Positions 1-11,815 of a stretch of 50,000 nucleotides of DNA are shown here, in pieces. Within the stretch, counting starts at the first letter, position 1. Every line of letters starts with the position of its first letter. A program made the translations under genes and the position numbers. The DNA is from Anaeromyces robustus (lineage: Eukaryota; Neocallimastigomycota; Neocallimastigomycetes; Neocallimastigales; Neocallimastigaceae), in the NCBI GenBank assembly GCA_002104895.1, contig MCFG01000091.1:15001-65000 (forward strand), read 5' to 3'. The notes below the pieces were generated by a model that worked only from the letters and a program-made list of their open reading frames with translations, did not search any database and was not told where the DNA came from.

Positions 1-228
1 TATATTTTTTATTACTTTTTTTTATTAAAATTTTATTAATTTTATTACAATACTTATATTTTGAAAAATATATTTATTTTTTTAAGTATGATTTAAATCT
101 AATTAATTATTAATTATTAAATTCTATTGAAAAACTATTAATTATAGTGATAATATTATATCATTCCTTTATTTTTTCTTTTTTTTTTGTCTTTTCTTTT
201 CTCTTTATTATTAAATTTTAAAAATTTT
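1..228. other. AT-rich sequence left of the tandem array
   Basis: No gene is visible. The stretch is T-rich and has no long open frame. It resembles the T-rich spacer found inside the repeat units that follow, so it may be the tail of an earlier unit cut by the window edge. Confidence 0.5.
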
Positions 229-2775
229 AATAAAGTAATAATAGAATTTGTCTGCTAAATTATATTGATATATTAATTGAATAATAAAAGATCCCAGAGT
301 ATGACTTTAAATATTCCTTCCTAGATACATTATTACAATCCAAAAGAAGTAAATTAGTTTTAAAAATAGATCTTAAAAAACCGATGAAAGGAATCAATCT
401 ATATTAATCTTAAAAAGTTGCTTGATAAATCCATAATAACAGTAGAGTAGTCCATAAATTCCAAAAAAAAGATTCTAAAGAAAAACATATTAATTTCATA
501 TGTGTCTAGGTTTTGATGTATATTAATCTTAAAAGGTAGCTTGATAAATCCATAATAATGGTAGAATAGTCCATAATTTCCAAAAAAAAAAAAAAAAAGA
601 TTCTAAAAAGAAATATATTAATTTCATATGTGTCTAAATTTCGAGGTAATTATTATAACTCAAAAGCCAATAATAAAGAATTTTATTTTATCATAAATAA
701 TTTATCAGTTGATTTACTACTCCTTTAGTATACATCTCTACTTATAATCTTCTTTATTATTATTATTTTTATTTTTATCTTTTTTCCTATAATATTTTAT
801 ATTTTGCATTTATTTATGATATTACATGAATTTTATAATTCTATATAACATTCAAATATTAAAATTTAATAAAGTAATAATAGAATTTGTCTGCTATATT
901 ATTTTGATATAATAACTGAATAATAAAGGGTCCTAGAGAATGACTTTAAACTACATTCCTTCCTAGTTACATTATAACAATCCAAAACAAGTAAATTAGT
1001 CTTAAATATAGATCTTAAAAAACTGTGGAAGAGAATCAATCTATATTAATCTTAAAAGGTATCTTGATAAATCCATAATAATGGTAGAATAGTCCATAAA
1101 TTTCAAAAAGAAGATTCTAAAAAGGAACATATTAATTTCATATGTGTCTAGATTTCGATGTAATTATTATAACTCAAAAGCCAATAATAAAGAATTTTAT
1201 TATATAATAAATAATTTATAACTTGATTTACTACTCCTTTAGTATACATCTCTACTTATAATCATCTTTTTTTTTTATTTTTTATTTTTTTTATTTTTAT
1301 TCTTCTTCCTATAATTTTTTATATTTTGTATATTTCTATGATATTACATGCATTTTTTTTATGATTCTATGTAATATTCAAGTATTAAAATTCAATAAAG
1401 TAATAATAGAATTTGTCTGCTAAATTATATTGATATAATAACTGAATAATAAAAGATCCAAGAGTATGACTTTAAACTACATTCCTTCCTAGATACATTA
1501 TAACAATCCAAAACAAGTAAATTAGTCTTAAATATAGATCTTAAAAAACCGAGGAAGAGAATCAATCTATATTAATCTTAAAAGGTAGCTTGATAAATCC
1601 ATAATAACAGTAGAATAGTCCATAAATTCCAAAAAAAAGATTCTAAAAAGGAACATATTAATTTCATATGTGATTAGATTTCGATGTAATTATTATAACT
1701 CAAAAGCGAATAATAAAGAATTTTATTATATAATAAGTAATTTATAACTTGATTTACTACTCCTTTAGTATACATCTCTACTTATAATCTTCTTTATCTT
1801 TTTATTTTATTTTTATCCTTCTTCCTATAATTTATTATATTTTGCATATTTTTATGATATTACATGCATTTTATGATTCTATGTAACATTCAAGTATTAA
1901 AATTCAATAAAGTAATAATAGAATTGGTCTGCTAAATTATATTGATATAATAACTGAATAATAAAAGATCCTAGAGTATGACTTTAAACTACATTCCTTC
2001 CTAGTTACATTATAACAATCCAAAACAAGTAAATTAGTCTTAAATATAGATCTTAAAAAACTGTGGAAGAGAATCAATCTATATTAATCTTAAAAGGTAT
2101 CTTGATAAATCCATAATAATGGTAGAATAGTCCATAAATTCCAAAAAAAAAGATTTTAAAGAAGAACATATTAATTTCATATGTGTCTAGATTTTGATGT
2201 AATTATTATAACTCAAAAGCGAATAATAAAGAATTTTATTATATATTAAATAATTTATAACTTGATTTACTACTTCTTTAGTATACATCTCTACTTATAA
2301 TCTTCTTTATTATTATTTTTTTTATTTTTATCCTTCTTCCTATAATTTTTTATATTTTGCATATATTTATGATATTACATGTATTTTTTTATGATTCTAT
2401 GTAATATTCAAGTATTAAAATTCAATAAAGTAATAATAGCATTTGTCTGCTAAATTATATTGATAGATTAACTGAATAATAAAAAATCCTAGAGTATGAT
2501 TTTAAATTACATTCCTTCCTAGATACATTATAACAATCCAAAACAAGTAAATTAGTCTTAAATATAGATCTTAAAAAACCGAGGAAGAGAATCAATCTAT
2601 ATTAATCTTAAAAGGTAGCTTGATAAATCCATAATAACAGTAGAATAGTCCATAAATTCCAAAAAAAAAAGATTTTAAAGAGGAACATATTAATTTCATA
2701 TGTGTCTAGATTTCGATGTAGTTATTATAACTCAAAAGCCAATAATAAAGAATTTTATTATACAATAAACAATTA
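229..2775. repeat. ~520-bp tandem repeat array, about five units
   Basis: The landmark AATAAAGTAATAATAG recurs at 229, 868, 1394, 1906 and 2424, giving spacings of 639, 526, 512 and 518. Each unit has a well-conserved block of about 350 bp, including a segment with TTGATAAATCCATAATAA and CTCAAAAGC, followed by a T-rich block that varies in length. The first unit is longer because about 120 bp around the TTGATAAATCC segment is duplicated inside it (near 421 and 540), and that duplicate carries a longer A tract. The last unit stops near 2775, before the T-rich block. I see no conserved open frame across units. The array could be satellite DNA, a subtelomeric repeat or tandem copies of a dead element; its nature is unknown. 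Confidence 0.9.
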
Positions 2776-3220
2776 AGATAGGCAATATTGTATATAAGTA
2801 ATATATAACCGAGCCTCCCAATAGAAATTACTAGCTACTCTTATTGGTTTATTAGCTATGATAATCTGTTCAAGTTTACATTTTTTGAAGAGGATACATT
2901 TTTCGTTTGGCGATGACAAATATTATTGTGTTGAGGAAGGAATTTGATCAATATATAGGATGTGAGAATATTTACCATTATCAGTTTAATACTTGAATAT
3001 TTTGGCCCACTTCCTATTATCAAAAATTTCACAATTGCTTATTAATCTTTCTACCAAAAAGGAAATAAAGAACTGTTCGAATGTCATATACTGATAATTC
3101 ATATGTTAAGACTAAGTTTTCTTTAAATTAATTATAAATAAGATATTTTAATTTTATAGAATATTTAAAATATTTAAAAATTATATTTATTATTTATTTA
3201 TATATATTTATTTAATTAGA
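2776..3220. other. Higher-complexity non-repeat segment, no clear gene
   Basis: This stretch follows the truncated last repeat unit and is less AT-rich than its surroundings. Short open stretches exist, for example a 27-codon plus-strand frame from an ATG near 2914, but they are broken by stops and shift frame. It could be a decayed coding or transposon fragment. I cannot name it. A segment resembling a tRNA B box (GTTCGAATG near 3076) has no matching A box or cloverleaf. Confidence 0.4.
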
Positions 3221-3247
3221 TTTAAAAAAATGCATTCTCAAAAATGC

Positions 3248-3460
3248 ATTCTCAAAATAAGTTTTACAATAATTAAAAATATATTTTCAAAATAAGTTTT
3301 ATAATAATTAAAAATATATTTTCAAAATAAGTTTTATAATAATTAAAAATATATTTTCAAAATAAGTTTTATAATAATTAAAAATATATTTTCAAAATAA
3401 GTTTTATAATAATTATTAAAAATTCATTTTCAAAACAAGTTTTATAATAATTATTAAAAA
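3248..3460. repeat. 35-bp minisatellite, about six copies
   Basis: The unit begins CAAAATAAGTTTTATAATAA and ends in AAAATATATTTT. It is repeated almost perfectly four times, then continues as two longer, degenerate copies in which ATT insertions have lengthened the unit. There is no coding frame. Confidence 0.85.
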
Positions 3461-4278
3461 TGGAATACGTTTAATTAATAATATTTAGAAAAGTTTTTGC
3501 TTTAATATAGTAGAAAAAACTTTTATAAATTATTTATATAATTGTTGATTATTTACAATTATTTATATGATTGTTATATTACATAACAATTTTAATATTA
3601 CTGTATATATAAATATATAAAGTATCAAAAATTTTTAAAAGTTATTCTAAAACTAATATATATTTTTATTTATATTCTGTAATCTTAATTAAAACTGTAC
3701 AATTAATAATAAATAGAAAGTAATAATAAAAAAAAATAATAATTAATTATAAAATTACAAATAATAATAAATATTAAATATCTTTAAAAGTAAAAAATAA
3801 TATTCACTTATTAATTAAAAAAATATCTTTACAAGAAAAAAAATATATTTTTAAAAAGAAATAAAATATTCTCTTGTTAAAATAGAAAAATAAAAAAAAA
3901 TAATTTTAAAAAAAATTTTAAAAAGAAATAAAATATTCTCTTGTTAAAATAGAAAAATAAAAAAAAATAATTTTAAAAAAAATTTTAAAAGAAAAGAATT
4001 ATATTATCTTGTTAAAATAGAAAAATAAAAAAATATTATCTTGCAAAAATAAAAAAAAATAATTTAATAGAAAAATAACTTTAAAAGAAAAAAATATATT
4101 ATCTCATATGTTAAAATTATATATTTAAATATTGATATTAAAAAATATTCATTATTATTTAAATACAAAAAAAAAAATTCTTCATTCATATTAAATTATA
4201 AAATAATAAAAAATAAATTTAAATAAATAATATTAATAATAAAAGAAAAAATTTTGATATTAAAAAAATTATTCATTA
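3461..4278. repeat. AT-rich spacer with ~65-bp A-rich repeats
   Basis: No gene is visible. Between about 3850 and 4040 a unit containing ATATTCTCTTGTTAAAATAG followed by an A-rich tract occurs twice almost identically and a third time in degenerate form. The rest is low-complexity AT sequence lying 3' of the minus-strand AbrB-like gene. Confidence 0.6.
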
Positions 4279-4749
4279 TTATTTAAATAAAGGGATTTCT
4301 TTTTCATGTTTAAATGATTCTTTAATTAATGGACCTTTTGCACCCATTGTAAACGCGATATTACTACTACGAATAGAGAGTAATTTCATTCCTGGTTTAA
4401 GTTTAAGGAACGACATCATCTCATCTGTTAACTCAATTTCACCATTTTTTGTGATATTAACCCATGCATATGAACGTCCCTTATATTTAATAAACTCTCC
4501 TGGCTTTGATGTATAATCTTTAAGCCTTGGAGTATCTGTCAATATATGACTAAGTTTTGATGGTTCAAGTAGTCCTTTTCTTGTAACACAAAAACCACCT
4601 GTACTTTTACTACCAGTAAATAAATAAATTTTCCCTTCATCTATTATATTATATTCTTTTATTGCTTGTGTTGGAAATTGAAGGATTCCATTATCCCTTA
4701 TTAAGGACTTTCCAAAAATGAATTTACCTCCTTTATTCATTTGTGGCAT
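4279..4749 (-). CDS. Small protein with two AbrB/SpoVT-like modules (probable bacterial origin)
   Basis: An intact intronless frame of 156 residues. Two segments look like copies of the short swapped-hairpin beta-barrel fold of AbrB/MazE/SpoVT transition-state regulators. Residues about 15-57 contain IRDNGILQFP followed by an EGKIYLF strand. Residues about 96-138 contain ITKNGEIELTDE, LKLKPGMKLLSIR and then FTMGAKGPL. The x-x-G-x-I/L-x-(L/F)-P/T pattern and the 'LKPG-K-L' turn are typical of these domains, which in bacteria bind DNA and often act as regulators or antitoxins. The protein is richer in G and C than the flanks. Two in-frame ATGs lie close together (residues 1 and 4), and either could start it. 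No partner toxin gene is seen nearby. A DNA-binding role in the fungus is inference. The alternative is a protein of unknown function whose hairpins only resemble AbrB. Confidence 0.7.
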   Translation of the reverse strand: MPQMNKGGKFIFGKSLIRDNGILQFPTQAIKEYNIIDEGKIYLFTGSKSTGGFCVTRKGLLEPSKLSHILTDTPRLKDYTSKPGEFIKYKGRSYAWVNITKNGEIELTDEMMSFLKLKPGMKLLSIRSSNIAFTMGAKGPLIKESFKHEKEIPLFK

Positions 4750-5531
4750 TGTGAAAAATTTTAACTACTAATTAATTAATTATAATTATTTATTATTAAT
4801 TTATTTATTTATTTATTTATTTATTTATTAACTTATTTATTTATTTTTATTAATATATTTCTAGAAGAAAAAAAAAAAAATCTTTTTTTATTATTATTTG
4901 ATCTTTCTTTATAATTATTTCGATCTTTTTTATTCCACAACAAATAAATAAATTATTGAAAAAAAAAATTATAAAAAAATCCTTAAATATATAGTTTAAC
5001 CGATATTATCTAATATATTAATATAACTATATTATTTAGTATTTAAACTATATAATATATAAATATATATGTTTGTTTTTTTATTTTAATAAAATACTTA
5101 TTCTTTTTTTTTTTTAAAAAAAAATTTAAAAAAAAAATAAAATAACCGTAAAATAAAATAACCGTAATAGTAACATCTAGAAATATTTTAAAGATTTAAT
5201 CAATAATAAAAATTAATTAATAAATAATTATTATAATTATTATAATTATAATAATAAATAATAATTATAATTAAGAATATAATAAACATATATAATTGTT
5301 ATAATAACTATGATTTGTTATTTATTATAAGATTTTTTGACCAATCATATATTCAAATAAATATATATTATTTATAAATATTCAATATAAATTTTGAATA
5401 TAATATCAACGAAAAGCCAATCATTTGATAGTTATAATCAAATACTCCATTCAAGAATCAAAAGCAAAATTAAATGAGAAATAAAATTTTTCTTCCTCTT
5501 CTCACATATCTGTAATTAGAGTGTGATCATA
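4750..5531. other. Intergenic region between the AbrB-like gene and uL15
   Basis: AT-rich with no open frame. It contains a (TTTA)n run near 4796-4845 and a short direct repeat, AAATAACCGTAA, near 5140-5165. It must hold the promoters of both divergently transcribed neighbours, including the CCAAT elements listed separately. Confidence 0.6.
5337..5348 (+). promoter_or_regulatory. CCAAT-type element TTGACCAATCAT upstream of uL15
   Basis: TTGACCAATCAT lies about 195 bp upstream of the proposed ATG. The identical 12-mer occurs upstream of the plus-strand eL37 gene and an 11/12 match lies upstream of the minus-strand eL37 gene. CCAATCA is the core bound by the NF-Y/HAP complex in other eukaryotes. 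A second, looser copy (GCCAATCATTT) lies near 5415. Confidence 0.5.
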
Positions 5532-6348
<817 letters not shown>

Positions 6349-7609
6349 GTTATTCATGAAATAAATATTAAATATTAAATATATTTAAATTTTAAATTTT
6401 AAAATATTAACAAATATACTAAATGTTTTTATTATTATTTATTTTATATATTTAATTTTATACTATATATAAATTGATATAAATATTAATATTAATAAAA
6501 TGTAGTGCTTAAGTTAACTAAAATTTTTGAACTATTAAAAAGATTAGTGTAATTGATCAAAATGCAATCAAAATTAATAAAAGTTTTATTATAGAACAAA
6601 ACCCTCTTTTTTTTTAATGAAAATAGAATATTATATTTAATTTTTTAGAGATCATTTTTTAACCCTCAACGCATTGTGTAATAATTAAATATACACATAT
6701 TTATTTATTTAAATAAACAAATTATTATTTATTTAAAAAAGAAATTATTTATAATTGGATTATTATTTCTTTTTTTTTTAATTTCAATATAAAAAATATA
6801 TATTTTTTAAGTATTAGCATTATTATAAGGAGCAAAAATAAGTAGAAATATAGTTAAATTGGTGTAATTTTTATTATTTAATATTTTTTGAAAAAATGTA
6901 TTATTAAATTTATACAAGGTACAAATATGATTTGGAGATTTATGTTAACTTTAAAAAAGTTTTATAATGTACTTAAAAGTTGGGAACTTTTTTCTATTGT
7001 AACAAAATAAAAGTAGTAGTTTTTTATTAATTGTAACAAAATAAAAGTAGTAGGATTTGTTTTTATTTCTATTAATTGTAACAAAATTAAGTAGTAGTAT
7101 TTATTTTACAAGTTTTCTTTTACATTTAAGGTTAATTTTTTTTTTAATTTACTTATTTATTTATTAAAATTTAAATTAAAATTTTTATAATAATTTATGG
7201 GTTATGTATTTATTTTAATAATCAATTAATCCTATAAAATTATCCCATAAAATATCCACATAAAATATAATTATTAATAAAAAAAAATTCCCAGATAAAA
7301 ATATTATAAATAAAATAAAAAAATTCCCAATAATATTATAAATAAAAATCTTTCATAATAAATTCTTATATACCAATACAAACAAATTTACACCATAAAA
7401 AAAACCACATATTCATAAAACACTATATAATATAAAAATAATAAAATATATAACATATATATATATATATATTTTTTTTTTTGATTTTATCTTATACTAT
7501 ATATATATCGAATATATATATACTTTATTGATCTAAATGATAAAGGCATTTTTATAAATATTAAACCACTGAGTTTAACACTATACATTTAAATTTTTAA
7601 CGTCTAAAT
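6349..7609. other. Convergent intergenic region between uL15 and the minus-strand eL37
   Basis: The two genes converge, so this holds both 3' UTRs. No open frame is seen. Three copies of a short repeat with core TTGTAACAAAATAAAAGTAG lie at about 6995-7019, 7026-7053 and 7073-7097. AATAAA-like signals are frequent and not diagnostic in this base composition. Confidence 0.6.
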
Positions 7610-8380
7610 TTAAGCAGAGGTAGCAGCAACACGTGGCTTTGGAGTAGTGTTTTCTCTGAAACCGTTCTTGAAACGTCTGGTGAGAGTCTTTAAGTACTTC
7701 ATACGACCGGTACCGGTAGTCTTTCTTCTCTTACCCTTAACACTCCAGTTGTCTATTTATAAATAATTATTGATAATTTATTATATATATTTATAATAAA
7801 TAAAAAAAATAATTCATTATTATTTCATATTTCCTTTTCTCTAATTTATATAAATTAATTTTTATATTAAATCGTTAATTATTTTTTTTTAATAATATTT
7901 ACATTTTCTGGTTTTGGCAGCTGGGTAACCACATTGACCACAGGTCTTCTTTTGGTTGTGGAAACTACGACGACCACATCTTGGGCAAAGAGTGTGGGTC
8001 TTGGTGTGACGTTCACCATTACTGGTAGTACCTTTAGTCTATTATAATTGAAATTGTAATTTATATTTATTTGAATTTGAATTTATTATTTCATGTAATG
8101 TCATTGTCCATTATATATTGTTAAGTTTCCATTTTTAATATTTCATTTTAATATTATTGTTATTAACATATTATAATCCATCCATTTCGTTAAATATATG
8201 ATTTATCATCGATATAATATTTTTATCAACATAAATTATATTTCATATATAATATAAAAATAAAATAGTGTTTATAAATGATTAAAATAATAAAATAATA
8301 ATACATTAGTATCTTATATAATTCATTATTTAATAAATTAATTATATAATCAATCCATTAACTGTTCATCATATTACCAT
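7610..8380 (-). CDS. RPL37: Large-subunit ribosomal protein eL37, copy 1
   Basis: Minus-strand gene with exons 8378-8380 (ATG only), 7903-8038 and 7610-7752, encoding 93 residues. Introns are 339 and 150 bp. The first starts GTAATA directly after ATG. The second splits a Tyr codon (T|AC), exactly as in copy 2. The protein starts [17 protein letters not shown] and has the zinc ribbon C19-x2-C22-x11-C34-x2-C37, then KYNWS, the basic [11 protein letters not shown] segment and [10 protein letters not shown]. eL37 is a zinc-binding rRNA clamp of the 60S subunit. It differs from copy 2 at five exon bases, with one amino-acid change (Thr for Ala, third residue from the end), while the introns do not align by eye. 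The head-to-head arrangement with copy 2 suggests a shared promoter. Confidence 0.95.
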
Positions 8381-8514
8381 TTTTAACTATCCAAAATGAT
8401 CGTTATAAAATTGAAAGAGAGGAAATCTAACTATTAATTAAAATTGAAATTTCAAAGTATGTTTATAGTCACGTGTCGTTCTATTATTCGTATATTTATC
8501 AATAATATTTTTAT

Positions 8515-8526
8515 ATGATTGGTTAA
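8515..8526 (-). promoter_or_regulatory. CCAAT-type element for eL37 copy 1
   Basis: Reads TTAACCAATCAT on the minus strand, about 135 bp upstream of the minus-strand ATG. It differs from the TTGACCAATCAT upstream of uL15 and eL37 copy 2 at one base. Confidence 0.5.
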
Positions 8527-8724
8527 TATTTTATTTGAATAATGTGTTAGAAATTTTTTAAAAAAATCTTTTTCTTTTTTTTTTTTATTTTTTTGTAAAA
8601 TTAATGATGAATTATTATAAATATAATGGAATTATTGTTTTTTTTTTGTAGTTAATGTATACATTTCATTTAATACGTAAATTTATATATATTTTTAAAC
8701 GTATTTAATTGAAAATGTAACTAA

Positions 8725-8736
8725 TTGACCAATCAT
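8725..8736 (+). promoter_or_regulatory. CCAAT-type element for eL37 copy 2
   Basis: TTGACCAATCAT, identical to the element upstream of uL15, about 118 bp upstream of the plus-strand ATG. Confidence 0.5.
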
Positions 8737-8842
8737 TTTATTGTATTTATCAATCAAAATAATTTTGAATTAAGTTTTCGTTTTTTTGTCCTCTCTCTAA
8801 ACAAAAATATCGACTTTTGTTGTGTCGGTTTAATTTGTAAAA

Positions 8843-10321
8843 ATGGTATGTATGCTATGAATTAACCAAGGAATGTTTATAACATACCTGGTTGTCTGGC
8901 AAATACAAATTATATTTTATTGTTTTTTTTTTATAATTTTTTTTAATGAAGTGTCTTTGTTTATTATTTTAAGTCCATTCATCCATTAAATAATGGATGA
9001 GTTTTGTTATAAACTTTCATTTTTTTTGTTTATTGTTATGAAGTTTATATATATAAGTTATATATGTAACCCTAATATATAAACTATTATATATAATACT
9101 TTGTTTTTAAATAAGTGATGTGTATCATGATATTATATTTAATTAGTTTAAAGAAAGGTTAAATATATATATGTTATATGTCATTTATATATATATTATT
9201 ATTTTTATAGATTTTTTACTCTAATAAATAATATTTATACTAAATAACTAATTATATAATTATTACTTATAAATTATTTATATTGTAATTGAATACATAT
9301 AACTTTTGTTAAAAAAAATATTTTTAATTCTCAATGAAATTTTGATTCTCAATGAAATTATAATTGAAATTAATTTGAAATTTAAAATGTACATTTTTCA
9401 ATTGTAAATTTATTAATTGAACTAATAGACTAAAGGTACTACTAGTAATGGTGAACGTCATACCAAGACCCACACTCTTTGCCCAAGATGTGGTCGTCGT
9501 AGTTTCCACAACCAAAAGAAGACCTGTGGTCAATGTGGTTACCCAGCTGCCAAAACCAGAAAATGTAAATATTAAATTTTAAAATTCAATAGAATTTGTG
9601 GGAAATTATATAAAATGATACAATGAATTTTATAAGCAATTTAATGGAATATACAGGACAGGAAAAAATGAAGAAAGTTGAAAAAATATACAGGAAACAT
9701 AATATCAAAATAATCCAATGAAATTAAAATTATATACAATAAATTATATCATGAATTTGAAATTTTTATCATTTATACTAATAGATATCAATTTTAAAAA
9801 TTATATTATCATTATATATAACTAATAAAACAACTTTTTCATATTAAATTATAAAAATTATAAATTAATTTATTGAAAATGAAATTAAATACACTTAATA
9901 CAAATATTAATTACATTTATTAACTAATAAAACAACTTTTTTGTATTATATCATAAAAATATAATTATATTGAAAATGAAATTAAATACTCATATAAATA
10001 TTAATTACATTTCAAATGAAATATTTTTTTAATTGCTTATTCAATAATTTATTTTGATTATATATAATTTCATGAAATTATACAAAATTACTATAATAAA
10101 TTTTTGATTTATAAAAATATAAAAAATATATATTCTAATAAAAAAATGTATGTATCTAATTTATTTTAATTATAATAGACAACTGGAGTGTTAAGGGTAA
10201 GAGAAGAAAGACTACCGGTACTGGTCGTATGAAGTACTTAAAGACTCTTACCAGACGTTTCAAGAACGGTTTCAGAGAAAACACTACTCCAAAGCCACGT
10301 GTTGCTGCTGCCTCTGCTTAA
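8843..10321 (+). CDS. RPL37: Large-subunit ribosomal protein eL37, copy 2
   Basis: Exons 8843-8845 (ATG only), 9429-9564 and 10179-10321 encode 93 residues. The first intron (583 bp) begins GTATGT immediately after ATG. The second (614 bp, GTAAAT...AATAG) splits the Tyr of KYNWS. It has the same zinc ribbon (Cys 19, 22, 34, 37) and basic tail as copy 1, ending [10 protein letters not shown]. The introns are much longer than in copy 1 and do not align with it by eye, although exons differ at only five of 279 bases outside the ATG. The exons are GC-richer than the introns. The start is inferred from the splice signal right after an ATG and from family knowledge that eL37 begins M-T-K-G. Confidence 0.96.
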
Positions 10322-11270
10322 ATTAATTAATTTTTTTTTGTATACTTGTATATGCTTTTATGAAATAACCTTTATTTTTTTCGTATGAGAATATATAAAA
10401 TTAAAGAAGAGTATAAGAAAAAAAATAATAATAAAAAAGCAAAAAATTAAAAAAAAAAAAAATTTCAAAAAAAAAAAAAAAATTCAAAAAAGAAAAAAAC
10501 AAATAGGATATATAATTTACCTTATTATTTTTATTTTTGTTAAATTATATTATCAACAATTTTTTTTTACAAAAATGTTTTTTTGCTGTGCAAATAATAA
10601 TAATAAAGTAAACATTTATATTATTTTGTTTAAATAAATCGACAAATGCCTAATAGAGTAGAAAAAAAAAAAAAGAAAAAGAAAAGAAAAGAAAAAAATA
10701 AGGAAGAAAAGTATAATTTTTTGATATAAATGTATAATGGTGTATGATCGTGATAAATTATAAAATATATTTTTTAAAAAAAAAAAAAAAGGAAATTAAG
10801 TGAAATATTAAATACCTATTCATGGAAATTCAGATAGATATCAAAGTCATTAATATTGTATATATGTTTGTTAAATAGATGATGTTATATAATATATTGT
10901 ATTTTTGATCTTGATAGTGGTTTAAAGAAATAAATTAGTTTATACAAATAGAGTAAAGTAAAACAGATGAAATAAACTAATATACATTATTATTAATAGT
11001 TATAATAGTAGTAATAACAAATAGAGATTAAATTTTTTTTTTGTTTGTTTGTTGGTTGGTTGGTTTGTTTGTTAGTTTGTTTGTTTGTTTTCAAAAATAT
11101 TAATATTGTTATTGTTATACATTATTATTAATAGTCATAATAGTAGTAATAATAAATAGAGATTAAAAATTTTTTTTTTTTTTTTTTGTTTGTTTGTTTT
11201 CAAAAATATTAATATTGTTATTATTGTTATTTTTTTTTTTTTTTTTTAATATAAACATTCTTTAATTCCT
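10322..11270. other. Intergenic, homopolymer-rich
   Basis: This is the 3' flank of eL37 copy 2, with no open frame. Several A-rich tracts occur between 10410 and 10500 and between 10660 and 10790. A block containing ATTATTATTAATAG and AATAGAGATTAAA occurs twice (about 10980-11035 and 11118-11170), each followed by a T tract and GTTTGTTTGTTT-like sequence. Confidence 0.55.
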
Positions 11271-11815
11271 TTTTAGTGTAAAAATATAGAAATGTTTTTT
11301 TTTTTTTTATTAACCGAGTTATTGTTATTTTTTTTTTAATATTAACATTCTTTAATTCCTTTTTAGTGTAAAAATATAGAATATTTTTTTTTTTTCATTA
11401 ACCGAGTTATTGTTATTTTTTTTTAATATTAACATTCTTTAATTCCTTTTTAGTGTAAAAATATAGAAATGTTTTTTTTTTTTATTAACCGAGTTATTGT
11501 TATTTTTTTTTTAATATTAACATTCCTTAATTCCTTTTTAGTGTAAAAATATAGAATATTTTTTTTTTTCATTAACCGAGTTATTGTTATTTTTTTTTTT
11601 AATATTAACATTCTTTAATTCTTTTTTAGTGTAAAAATATAGAAATGTTTTTTTTTTTTATTAACCGAGTTATTGTTATTTTTTTTTAATATTAACATTC
11701 CTTAATTCCTTTTTAGTGTAAAAATATAGAATATTTTTTTTTTTTCATTAACCGAGTTATTGTTATTTTTTTTTTTTTTTTATTTTTTTTTTTTTTTTTT
11801 TTTTTTCATTAATCG
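11270..11815. repeat. ~88-bp tandem repeat with alternating dimer structure
   Basis: TAACCGAGTTATTG recurs at 11311, 11399, 11486, 11573, 11662 and 11749, with a variant TAATCGAG copy at 11810. Each unit also has AACATTC(T/C)TTAATTC and TTTTTAGTGTAAAAATATAG. Two unit types alternate strictly: one has AGAAATG before the T tract and ATTAACCG after it, the other has AGAATATT before and CATTAACCG after. The true period is therefore a dimer of about 175 bp. The last variant copy runs directly into the retrotransposon relic. Confidence 0.9.

Larger units (their letters stand above)
8381..8842. promoter_or_regulatory. Shared divergent promoter of the eL37 pair
   Basis: 462 bp separate the two outward-facing ATGs. 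Opposed CCAAT elements sit near each gene: TTAACCAATCAT on the minus strand at 8515-8526 and TTGACCAATCAT on the plus strand at 8725-8736, about 135 and 118 bp from their ATGs. A palindromic CACGTG (E-box/Cbf1-type) is at 8470-8475. A pyrimidine-rich stretch CTCTCTC is near 8791-8798, just ahead of the plus-strand start. Function is inferred from position and motif identity. Confidence 0.6.

Noticed and set aside
3070-3090. tRNA-like B box (GTTCGAATG)
   Set aside because: No matching A box, acceptor stem or anticodon arm could be built around it.
9324-9533. Minus-strand frame over eL37 copy 2 exon 2
   Set aside because: Antisense to a conserved ribosomal protein exon.
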